A stretch of DNA of 64,000 bases from Onchidella celtica (taxonomy: Eukaryota; Mollusca; Gastropoda; Systellommatophora; Onchidiidae): the NCBI GenBank assembly GCA_963931925.1, contig OZ007579.1, positions 52,272,257-52,336,256 of the forward strand, written 5' to 3'. Positions 57,201 to 64,000 of this stretch are shown piece by piece. The notes beneath the pieces are model-generated. The model saw only the letters and a list, made by a program, of their open reading frames with translations, was not told the DNA's origin and searched no databases. Within the stretch, counting starts at the first letter, position 1, and every line of letters starts with the position of its first letter. Position numbers and translations under genes: made by a program.

Positions 57201-58688
57201 TAAGACAGGATAAATTTGGTACAAAAATAAAGTCTATGAATAGTATCCGATTACCAACAGACTACTCATTAACCTGTAATCAGATTTTCTGCAGACGAAG
57301 TAATTATATCTACATACAGCTTTGACGACACTCCACAAAGACTGTGAACTCAGACCGTGACCACCCAGCTAACGTCCCTACGTCAATCGCACGTAGATTT
57401 GAATAGGATTTGCATAAGGTTGGTAGGATTATCTTAGGGGCGGCTTCCCTACATGAAACCGAGGTTGGCACGATATCGTAACCAGCTGATCTAAGAAGGA
57501 ACGCTGTCATTTCTAAGCGGAACCTGCTGCTGGTGTCAGTCCTGAGCTTGGGATATCCACTGGGGTTGCTGGCTGGACAACAGTCTGGTGCACTGACTGG
57601 TCATGAGACATTCATTCCCCCCCCCCTCTCTCTCTCTCTTTCTCCCCCCTCTCTCTCTCCCCCTCTCTCTTTCCGTCTCTTTGTCTCTCTCTGTCTCTCT
57701 ATCTCCCCCCCCCCCTCTCTCTGCCACAAATTTAAAAATACCGCTAAATCTGCATGAATGAATGAATGAATGGATGAATGAATGTATGAATGAATGAAAG
57801 CATGAATGAATGAATGAATGTGTGAATGAATGAAGGAAAGCATGAATGAATTAATTAATGAATGTGTGAATGAATGAAGGAAAGTATGAATGAATTAATG
57901 AATGAATGAGTGAATGAATGAAGGAAAGCATGAATGAATGAATGAAGGAATGAATGAATGTGTGAATGAATGAAGGAAGGCATGAATGATTGAATGATGA
58001 ATGAATGAAGGAAGGAAGGACAGTATGAATGAATGTATGAATGAATGAATGAATGAATGTATGAGTGAATGAATGAATGAATTACTGAATGAATGAATGA
58101 ATGAATGAATGAAAGAATGAATGCATGAGTGGATGAATGAATGAAAGAAAGAATGAATGAATGAATGAATGAAAGAAAGAATGAATGAATGAATGAATGA
58201 AAGAATGAAAGAATGAATGAATGAATGAAGGAAGGAAGGAAGGGCAGTATGAATGAATGAAAGAGTGAATGAATGTAGGAGTGAATGAATGAATGAAAGA
58301 ATGAAGGAATGAATGAATGTATGAGTGTATGAATGCAATAAAGGAATGGATGACTGTATGAGTGAATGAATGAATGAATGAATGAATGAATGAATGAATG
58401 AATGAATGAATGAATGAATGAATGAATGAATGAATGAATGAATGAATGAATGAAAAGGCCTAACATTTTGTTTTATTATTATTATTGTTTGAACCAACGA
58501 AACAAAATTGAATACGAATGGAGAAGTAGCATGTACACCAAACAAAAATACTGGTGATGATGATAACTTACTGTAATAATACCAATATTAATAATAAAAT
58601 ATATATATACCTGAAAATCAACTCTAATTTCTCCCAGCAGTTTTGAAATAATCATGACACCAATGACACAGTCACGAATTGTCACCGA
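43493..58688 (-). CDS. gene B: unrecognised acidic protein with PEX19-like C-terminal half
   Basis: Eight exons on the minus strand: 58611-58688 (coding from ATG 58655), 54661-54896, 52382-52518, 51855-51971, 48203-48285, 46828-47052 and 43493-43597, plus a possible 5' untranslated exon near 63.7 kb. All junctions are GT/AG and in phase, giving about 315 residues, or about 295 from the second ATG in exon 54661-54896. The N-terminal part is rich in Lys/Glu/Asp (KVKWSESTELRERLKIYRRS, EEEREREGVKRW). The middle has DSDEGEPEMDE. The C-terminal part has KYQDWLSKPEN, KLVEVYSEWVKQENPD and RFGEITKILQDASDLGLPPP, resembling the helical end of PEX19 (peroxisomal membrane-protein receptor). The PEX19 N-terminal PEX3-binding helix and CaaX box are absent, so I do not assign that name. 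An AATAAA lies on the minus strand at 43453-43458, about 35 nt past the stop. Confidence 0.6.
43735..44230 (+). mobile_element. SINE-like retroposon remnant
   Basis: The gcacgttgcgcacgttaaag / gagcaggccgaacaggccgctgcccggg stretch (43760-43835) resembles conserved SINE central sequence in molluscs. Near 44200 is tgcgctatataaatgctata followed by an ATT repeat, the usual tail of such elements. AT-rich and 17-bp tandem repeats interrupt it. It lies in the last intron of gene B. Confidence 0.4.
43945..44022. repeat. 17-18-bp tandem repeat
   Basis: About four imperfect units of gagttgtgaactg(c/t)tgt. Confidence 0.8.
44930..45245. repeat. AT-rich imperfect tandem array inside the Ginger-like element
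   Basis: About five units of roughly 50-70 bp built on aaaaatgttaataaaccact...actttagaaaaac. Confidence 0.65.
45250..45690 (-). pseudogene. C-terminal remnant of a Ginger/integrase-type transposase
   Basis: Minus-strand translation gives VGDTVGVKIHQADRTNTEAR...KLYSTAGIIKNWF, then VEFPELNDLAVKDLCEVTLI, then a cysteine-rich end CKCKSSCNMKRCCCRKAGIA followed by CNTRCHPG and SSCTN. An integrase followed by a CKCK...C.CRK.G..C...CH tail is typical of Ginger-type DNA transposons and related host genes (KRBA2-like). Stops interrupt the frame and the DDE core is absent. Confidence 0.5.
46545..46802. mobile_element. MITE family A, copy 2 (inverse orientation)
   Basis: Ends gagttcttgcttgttccaac and tagaacaaacaggaactaat. 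The core gaaacagcttgataactgcc is the inverse of copy 1. It lies just beyond gene B exon 6. Confidence 0.65.
46828..47052 (-). CDS. gene B exon 6
   Basis: The acceptor is aaacag and the donor GTAAGT. It holds 75 whole codons, YQDWLSKPENTKELTKDQLK through LGLPPPCISQTI, and carries most of the PEX19-like similarity. Confidence 0.65.
47415..47452. repeat. (CT)n microsatellite
   Basis: A T-tract followed by about 15 CT units. Frames reading through it are artefacts. Confidence 0.9.
48203..48285 (-). CDS. gene B exon 5
   Basis: The acceptor is catgaag after a pyrimidine-rich stretch, and the donor is GTAAGT. It encodes MEGRLQGIKEYTTRYTIYPA and YGAAIPK. A Tc1/mariner-group transposon begins 25 nt upstream of the exon. 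Confidence 0.5.
48311..50485 (-). mobile_element. Tc1/mariner-group transposon, TA-flanked
   Basis: The ends are perfect inverse copies: TA then GTTCGTTCCAAAATTCATG at 48311-48331, and its complement ending in TA at 50465-50485. TA is the target duplication of this superfamily. The element is about 2.17 kb with one transposase gene on the minus strand. It interrupts gene B intron 4, 25 nt from the exon 5 acceptor. Confidence 0.9.
48727..50008 (-). pseudogene. Tc1/mariner-group transposase with a single frameshift
   Basis: The first frame (50008 to 49640) gives a 122-codon N-terminus with helix-turn-helix-like DNA-binding features. The second (49656 to 48727) gives 309 codons with the catalytic core. 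The frames overlap and are separated by one extra base in a nine-base A/T run at 49682-49690; without it the product would be about 426 residues. Catalytic acids are in IVYLDETWVN (Asp53 of the second frame), CLVMDNAAYH (Asp146) and SHLNPIELVW (Glu230). The 83-residue Asp-Glu gap is far longer than DD34E. It recalls the described DD82E 'Sailor' lineage; that match is from memory. The frameshift could be real or a sequencing error. Confidence 0.85.
50547..50782. mobile_element. MITE family A, copy 3
   Basis: Ends cacctcagttcttgtttgtt and gaacacataagaactacggt, with core gcacactttgacacttgttt. Confidence 0.65.
51008..51381. mobile_element. MITE family A, copy 4, containing a family B copy
   Basis: The clearest pair of ends in the family: gcgaccccagttcttgtatg at the left and gaacaaacaagaactgaggt at the right, inverse of each other. 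The interior is split by about 100 bp of MITE family B (51105-51205: aggaccgtagtaatttacac...attacgctatggcgcccta), a nested insertion. Confidence 0.7.
51855..51971 (-). CDS. gene B exon 4
   Basis: The acceptor is ctgtag and the donor GTACAC. It encodes CAPGAAYEGDSGWSIAVGGA through DSDEGEPEMDE, an acidic low-complexity segment. Confidence 0.55.
52291..52372. repeat. (CAA)n microsatellite
   Basis: About 24 perfect CAA units in gene B intron 3, directly downstream of the exon 3 donor on the minus strand. Poly-Thr/Asn/Leu/Cys frames over it are artefacts. Confidence 0.95.
52382..52518 (-). CDS. gene B exon 3
   Basis: The acceptor is atacag and the donor GTAACA. It encodes IDLDLDYHHLAIEEERE through NTDEVE plus one base. 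An (AAC)n tract begins within about 20 bp of the donor, in the intron. Confidence 0.6.
52930..53592. repeat. duplicated segment with an inverted-repeat element
   Basis: 52935-53165 and 53305-53510 are direct copies (ggggtacgtattttaaag, cttttgtgactccag, attctttcagattttctttt). The second copy is bounded by inverse ends gttgttacaagtacgtacgg (about 53304) and ccgtacatacaagtaacaac (about 53570-53589), forming an element of about 290 bp. The first copy lacks the right part. Confidence 0.65.
53620..53728. mobile_element. MITE family B, copy
   Basis: Shows tttacacagtaagttatagc, gagcaatgaaagcaactcag and tgactagactccggttcccc, as in the other members. Confidence 0.55.
54049..54512. repeat. (AAC/AGC)n compound repeat array
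   Basis: About 460 bp of CAA units interspersed with CAG and ACA-AAC steps, forming higher-order blocks such as caacaaacacaacaacaac. All long frames over it (poly-Asn/Thr/Gln, poly-Leu/Cys/Val) are artefacts. It lies in gene B intron 2. Confidence 0.93.
54661..54896 (-). CDS. gene B exon 2
   Basis: The acceptor is ccccag and the donor GTAAGT. It encodes KSSLSMDKTGDKGEDGKEED through KIYRRS plus CA of a split Gln. The internal Met (MDKTG) is an alternative start. Confidence 0.6.
54972..55130. mobile_element. MITE family A, copy 5 (truncated)
   Basis: Left end ttcttgtttgttccatctcc and core gcacactttcacacttgttt...aagctgtttcacagttccga. The right half is lost at a G-rich tract (55130-55150). Confidence 0.6.
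55400..55740 (+). repeat. LTR-like segment, possible solo LTR
   Basis: Contains a gtataaaacccgggcctg TATA-type box (55610), a short leader ending ...ccccagtcgagagc, then AATAAA at 55685, and TG...CA-like limits (tgtcttaaagg at 55517, tttcaca at 55737). The order matches promoter, R and polyadenylation signal of an LTR. No coding region, partner LTR or target duplication was identified. Confidence 0.35.
55741..57354. other. gene B intron 1, no gene seen
   Basis: Short non-conserved frames only. No motif or repeat structure was recognised. Confidence 0.35.
57355..57525 (-). repeat. dispersed repeat family C, copy 1
   Basis: Read on the minus strand (ttccttcttagatcagctgg...ttatgcaaatcc...cgattgacgtaggga) it matches 59740-59890 on the plus strand. 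Confidence 0.6.
57618..57722. repeat. CT-rich microsatellite
   Basis: CT dinucleotides broken by C-tracts. Confidence 0.9.
57755..58453. repeat. (AATG)n array, about 700 bp
   Basis: The ATGA/AATG unit recurs throughout with AAGG, TGTG and GTAT variants, and is purest at 58365-58453. The 200-residue frames rich in Ile-His-Ser-Phe are artefacts. It lies just upstream (plus-strand sense) of gene B exon 1. Confidence 0.95.
58611..58688 (-). CDS. gene B exon 1 (first coding exon)
   Basis: The acceptor is cacag and the donor GTATAT. It contains ATG 58655 and MIISKLLGEIRVDFQ. The frame is also open upstream through the acceptor, so the start is not certain. Confidence 0.4.
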
Positions 58689-58779
58689 CTGTGAACACAT
58701 CCAATACAGCTTGCTCGGTATCAAACGTATCTCCAGTGAGATATTTATAATCAAAAGAAAGGTAACTTCGTGTTCGCGG

Positions 58780-58793
58780 GGGGGGGGGGGGGT
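58780..58793. repeat. G homopolymer
   Basis: One of many 10-20-base G or C runs; others lie near 18769, 25507, 34318, 52663, 55137, 59110 and 61097. Confidence 0.9.
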
Positions 58794-59739
58794 ACAGCTG
58801 TGTGAAAAAAAAACAACAAACCCCAAAACAACTGACCTACTGGTAATGTGTTCATATACGAATGGAATCTGTGTGTAATGTGTAGATCTACGTAAGTCCC
58901 CAGTTCCACCTCAACCCCTGCGATGATATTAAACTATTCAGTGTGGGCTGGTGTGCTGGCTGTGTGTTTGTTCATGTGTAACCAGAGCTGACATTGATAC
59001 GCTTATAGATAAAACCCAGACTGTTCCTTCCCGTAGCCAAGGATTTGAAAACTTTTGCACTGGCCTAGGATTTTCTTTTTCCAAAAATTGAAAAAAGAAA
59101 ATAAATTTGGGGGGGGGGGGTCGATGGTTATCTAAAGCCTGAAATTGGAGGTGGGATTATAAAGTGAAGCTTTTCAGTATACATCTAAGGCTTGAATATT
59201 TTGTGACAATTGATGTACAGGCAAGATGAAAATAAAAATAAAAGCTTATAGAATGGAGAAAAAAAAACAACAACAACAGAAAAACTTCTGCGTCTGTGGT
59301 GAGTTCTCGTGTGTTATTTGTTGTCTCTCCCTCCACTACCAAGTCTGTGAATTAGAAAGCCTTTTTTTTTACGTGTGACGTTTTCGGGTTAAAATGTTGT
59401 TTCTTCCTTGTTTCACTTCTTTCTGTCGTTTTGATTGTGAATCAAACCGACCTATCCTCCGCCATCTGCATACCCCCCTCCCCCCCAATTTCTTTGTTGC
59501 TTATTGCATTTTGTACAGTCGCTGTCTATCACATTATTATCTGGTTTGCCCACTGGGTTTACGCTGTTAAAAAACACGGGTTGATGCTCTGCCGGTCTCT
59601 CCATGTTTCTTCTGTCCCTTTGGGCCTACTGTCTGTCACTCCCCTCTCTCATACTGAATGTTTCTCTCTGTCTTTGGTCCACCCTACCCAGTCAGCAACC
59701 AGATGAGCATCCGTCGTATAGGACTGAAATCAAATTTGC

Positions 59740-59890
59740 TCATAGGAATGGCATCGTTCCTACGTAGATCCGCTGGTTACAACATCGCATTGACGTCGGT
59801 TTTATGCAGAAACGCCCCCCCTCGGCAATCTTATCAGCCCTACGGAAATCCTTTATATATCTACGTCGGATTGACATGGGGATGTTGATA
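59740..59890 (+). repeat. dispersed repeat family C, copy 2
   Basis: Inverse-oriented counterpart of 57355-57525 (ttcctacgtagatccgctgg...ctacggaaatcc...cggattgacatgggga). The conceptual peptides of the two are alike (FLLRSAGYDI / FLRRSAGYNI), which may hint at a coding origin. Confidence 0.6.
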
Positions 59891-60117
59891 GGGTACACAC
59901 ACGCACTCCACACCTCCTTAAGGTACCACAACGCTGACAAATTCACCTACACCCACTGATATTCCTTGTCGGGAAAAACAGGATTACTGATCAAAGTCAA
60001 TGATTCAAACACGAGCCTGTCTACCCACGCCGTAGGCTCTCAGCGATAAGTCAAACAGGTTTATCTAACTCCTTTGTGCCCGGTCTTCCATTTTATTGTC
60101 TGAGCCATATCACTTGG

Positions 60118-60458
60118 AGAGAGACAGAGAGAGTTAGAGAGAGAGGGGGGGGGAAGCGAGGGGGAGAGCGACAGGCAGGCAGATAGACAAACAGACGGAC
60201 AGACTGACACACAGACGCAGGGAGAGAGAGAGAGAGACGAGGAGGGAAGGAGAGAGAGAAAGAGAGAAAAAGAGAAAAGAGAGAAAGGGAGAGAGAGAGA
60301 CAAAGAGAGACAGAGAGAGTGAGAGGGATAGAGAGGGAGAGAGACAGGGATTGGGAGAGAGAGAGGGGGAGGAGAAAAAGAGAAAAAGAGAGAGAGAGAG
60401 AGAGAGGGAGCTGAACCTACATATCGATCATTGAAATGTCCCAGCTATTGTATTTTGG

Positions 60459-60491
<33 letters not shown>

Positions 60492-60665
60492 TGAGAAAAA
60501 GAAACAGAGAGAGAAAGAGAGTGAGAGAGAGAGAGAGAAAGAGAAAGAGAGAGAAGAGAGAGAGAGAGAAAGAGAGAGAGAGAAAAAGAGAGAGAGAAAG
60601 AGAAACAGAGAGAGAAAGAGAGTGAGAGAGAGAGAGTGAGAAAGAGAGAGAGAGAGAGAAAGAGT

Positions 60666-60704
<39 letters not shown>

Positions 60705-60850
60705 TGAGAAAGAGAGAGAGACAGAGAGAAAGAGAGTGTGAGAGAGAGAGAGAAAGAGAGAGAAAGAGAGTGAGAGAGAGAGAGTGAGAGAGAGAGAGTG
60801 AGAAAGAGAGAGAGACAGAGAGAAAGAGAGTGTGAGAGAGAGAGAGCGGA
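60118..60850. repeat. (GA)n array, about 730 bp
   Basis: GA dinucleotides with AAAG, GTGA and CAGA variants, broken by about 50 bp of unique sequence at 60410-60460. Glu/Arg-rich frames over it are artefacts. Confidence 0.95.
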
Positions 60851-62335
60851 AGCTACAAATCGATCACTGTAAATATCCCAAAGCTCTGTATTTCGTATAC
60901 ATTTTGTGATTTATCACCAAGATAATAGATTTTTTCCCATTAAGTATTTCAGTTCTTGGATCATCTGACTATTTTTAATTAGATTTGCATGCTTGTGAAA
61001 CTCTAGACATGGTAGTCGGTGTCAAAGTGTTAAAGTGTTAAGAGGAATGTTCACCTAGACATTGTGACATCGACACTTATGTCGTCCTGACCTCGCGGGG
61101 GGGGGGGGGGGGGGGAGGGGACAACGAACTACTCTCGCAACTGCTTTGAAAAGCTAGAGCGGAACGTTTCACTTAGAGATTATGTAGAAGTGGGAAGGAA
61201 AAATTCTTTTGGCACCTCTTTATTATGGTCCCAACGGCGCCGAAATAGTTAACGATGTTACTTATAAATTCGCAGTTTCAAACAACAAGCCAAAGTGGGA
61301 CATACGCCTTAAAATCTGACACCCTCTCCCCTCCCAAAACAACAGCAACAACAAAAAACGCATTCCTATTGGATGTGAAAATTAGATAAATATAGTTTCT
61401 CCGACATCCGGTCACAGCGACTTCCCGGTGAAGATAGCCGACACTATCTAAATCAGTTATAATCATGAGCATTCATGGCGTGATCATTGTCGGCTTCCCG
61501 AGAATCTGTGTACCGGTGTGACGAATCTCATACAGTGAAAAAGAAGAAACTATTACGACAACTGACGACAGGTCATTTTAACATCCAAACCTTACACTCC
61601 AGTTTCCTACTGTTATAATGGCTTAACTGCAATATTGCTGAGGTGATTTCTTAAAAAAAACAACAAAAAACAAACAACAACAACAACAACAAAACGATTC
61701 ATGACATCATCATCTGAACGCACCAGGTTGGTTACTCCAACACACTACAAACACACAGCACTGCTGAACAATCTGGGTAGTAGTTGCTAAGTTATAGAGG
61801 AATCTCAGAGATTGCCAGTTGGAACTATGACATGTAACTATCGGCGGACAGAGTACATAAACCACAGCAAAGAGAATGTTGAAAGATATTGAAAAGGGAT
61901 CACGTGCATTCTTTCTATCCGGCAAATTCTGCGATCACTTACAGATTACAGACATGTAGATAACACATGAGTGTGTCAAGCATGTAAACAATGATTTACT
62001 TTCTAAGTGTTGGGGAGATATATAGACTAGGCCTACAGAGCCGGTGATGATACAATATTGTAAAAAAAAAAAAAAGCCACAGAAAATCAGCGATGTTGCA
62101 GCCAGCACGGCCTGAAGAAGGTGATTAAACCGCCACGGTCATTCTACAACTGCCCAAGTCTTTTTTTTATTTTTCTGTCTTTTGAGATGAACTGCTCACC
62201 TTAGTCAATGTACGAACTTAATCAAACAATCACATTGCACCTTTCAACAGTTACATTGGTTTGTCGCGTGGATTTTTGGGGTTTTTGAAGGACCACCCAC
62301 ATCCACCCAAAAATTACAATTTTACACTGGCGTTA
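60851..62335. other. non-coding DNA, no gene seen
   Basis: Contains a 20-base G tract near 61097 and A-rich runs. No frame or motif of interest was found. Confidence 0.35.
61681..61694. repeat. short (AAC)n tract
   Basis: A run of AAC units within a longer A-rich stretch. Confidence 0.8.
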
Positions 62336-62432
62336 CGGGACCGTAGTTTAATTACAAAGCCAAATAGAGAAAATACTGAGTTTGTTCACTGTTCAGCTAT
62401 GGCTTTCTGTGTAATATACTACGCTCCCCTAA
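62336..62432. mobile_element. MITE family B, copy
   Basis: Inverse orientation relative to the 53.6-kb copy: gggaccgtagtttaattaca at the left, gttcactgttcagctatggc in the core, and actacgctcccctaacaaca at the right. Confidence 0.65.
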
Positions 62433-62784
62433 CAACAGCTACCACTCTATTCGAGGCAAACAGTTTTCTTTGATTTTTAAAAAACACCAAAACATGACTT
62501 AGGCAGTTGTGGAGTGACCGTAACGATACCGAGAACTTGATTGGTCTGTCCCTTGTCCTTTGTGTTTCATTGTATCTTTTCTGTATTATTGCTTATGCGA
62601 GGCTTTGTTACATACAACCTTTTTCTTTTTGCCATATCCTGACTTTGGTGATGATGCAGTACATCTAAATTGATACCAGTCAAAGAACTGAGTAACTGTA
62701 GTGACTTATGTGAGTAAAGACACGCTCAACGCCAAGTTCAAAGAAAAAGAAAACCAACTGTATTTCCCAAGGCTCCATGCTGAG

Positions 62785-62933
62785 AATGAATGAATGAACG
62801 AATGAAGAAATGAATGAATGTATGACTGAATGAATGAATGAATGAAAGAAAGAATGAATGAATGAAAGAATGAATGAATGAAAGAAAGAATGAATGAATG
62901 AATGAACCAATGAATGAATGAATGAATGAATGA
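62785..62933. repeat. (AATG)n microsatellite
   Basis: About 150 bp of AATG/AAAG units, the same motif as the 57.8-kb array. Confidence 0.95.
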
Positions 62934-63684
62934 AACAAAAACAAACTACACCAAATCAATTCAAAAAGAATGTGGAACACCAAAGTTTTCCTGTACATTT
63001 AAAGTATTCTTCACTGCCTCGGCAGCCACTGAGATTTATAACTTTGTCGTTTGTGAGTTGAATTAGCGTTTGGAGAAATCACGGCCACACGAAAACGGTG
63101 ACATTGTGCTAGGAAAAAAGCAGCAAGAGCATAGACAGAATATAACAGAATGCTAGAACGGACGGAGAAGCTACCAGAGGCGTCCACCAACACCCGCTAA
63201 CTTGGCCGTCATTAGCAAAGAAACTACATGAAAATAATGAACATTCAATAAAGATAAACCATCCCATGAGCATTTAAAAAAAACCCACCATCAATACAAA
63301 AACCTGAAGCAAGAAGGAGAAGAACAGCTTCACTAATACGAATCTTTCTAATACACAACTCTTACACAACTAATATATTTTTAAATGGTCTTAATATCTA
63401 TGAAGGTTTTACCCTGCTTTTAGCCTCAGTGGAGCGACGTTGAGTCGCATATAGTAGTGCAGTTGGGGAATCGTCTTCTAGACGTACCAACTATGAAAGA
63501 AGAAGAAGAAGAAGAATACATGAATCTGTAACGGTAACAGTCAAAGAGTCAAAGCCGCCTCGCTTGTCTGGCTTCCTTTGACTTACTAGAATTTGAAAAT
63601 TAAAAAAAAAGCCTAACAGAAATGTGAACAAAAATGTGCAGGCCTAAATAAACACAAATCTCTCCAGGACTATAGAAAACTTAC

Positions 63685-63760
63685 CGGATTTGTCGTGACG
63701 GTAACTTTGTATAGCCGGACTGGTGCAGAGACCGTAGCTTTCCTGGTGGACCCAGTCAAG
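63685..63760 (-). other. possible 5' untranslated exon of gene B
   Basis: On the minus strand a strong donor (AATCCG|GTAAGT) lies at 63684. The sequence upstream of it is less AT-rich than its surroundings. No coding role is seen, and linkage to gene B is inferred only from strand and position. Confidence 0.25.
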
Positions 63761-64000
63761 TATGTTCTAAGTACTTTGCGAGCTTTTGTTCACTGTAAAC
63801 CATCTCTTCTTTAATATTCCGCACAGCTCTGATCAACTCAGTTTGAAATAAATTTCTGTCTGTGTTCAGTACAGGAATTAAAAGTTCATTCCTGTCATAA
63901 GTTCATTATTGTTATTTTCATAATGCTGGGAATATATCCACACGCGTGACATGGTTGTTTGACCAGAGAAAACACGTCATGACTCAGTGTGTGAAAAATC

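Noticed and set aside
57855..58545. Frames of 200+ codons rich in Ile-His-Ser-Phe
   Set aside because: They are translations of the AATG microsatellite in several phases and have no independent coding evidence.
60431..60639. Glu/Arg-rich frames
   Set aside because: Products of the GA array.
1..64000. CRISPR arrays, rRNA, prokaryotic operons, tRNA genes
   Set aside because: No spaced identical repeats of CRISPR type, no rRNA-like sequence and no convincing tRNA cloverleaf were seen; the gene structure is eukaryotic. Small RNA genes cannot be excluded by eye.

Overview
The window is animal nuclear DNA. It is AT-rich, with long introns bounded by GT/AG, many cut-and-paste transposons, a non-LTR retrotransposon, several families of short inverted-repeat elements (MITEs) and very long microsatellites. 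Frequent 'acatgta' motifs, the repeat classes and a RING-NHL gene point to a marine mollusc, perhaps a gastropod. That placement is inference; no sequence search was possible.

Layout. 1-7.0 kb is a graveyard of DNA transposons. It holds a TNF-receptor-like cysteine-rich fragment running in frame into a decayed Mutator-like transposase (0.6-2.7 kb), a truncated piggyBac transposase (2.8-3.7 kb) and a second, TTAA-flanked but broken piggyBac (4.5-7.0 kb). 7.2-34.9 kb on the minus strand is a complete 12-exon epsilon-tubulin gene (TUBE1). I rebuilt it exon by exon: every junction is in phase and it encodes 486 residues. Its 11.8-kb intron 5 carries a single-exon RING-NHL gene on the opposite strand (16.2-18.1 kb), and its intron 2 carries a piggyBac element with an unbroken two-exon transposase gene and matching ends (30.3-33.2 kb). 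A non-LTR retrotransposon lies upstream of TUBE1 on the minus strand (35.9-39.8 kb).

43.5-58.7 kb on the minus strand, possibly to 63.7 kb, holds a second host gene (gene B) of eight phase-compatible exons. It encodes an acidic, charged protein of about 315 residues whose C-terminal half resembles the PEX19 C-terminal domain; I cannot name it with confidence. Its last intron holds a 1.3-kb element with about 180-bp terminal inverted repeats and a Ginger-like integrase tail. A TA-flanked Tc1/mariner-group transposon, broken only by one homopolymer frameshift, sits 25 nt upstream of its sixth-exon acceptor.

From 47 to 64 kb the introns are dominated by simple repeats ((AAC)n, (AATG)n over about 700 bp, (GA)n over about 730 bp, G/C homopolymers) and MITE copies. 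Several MITE families recur across the whole window. The two or three host genes show no functional link; the window is mainly a record of transposon insertion into the introns of conserved genes.
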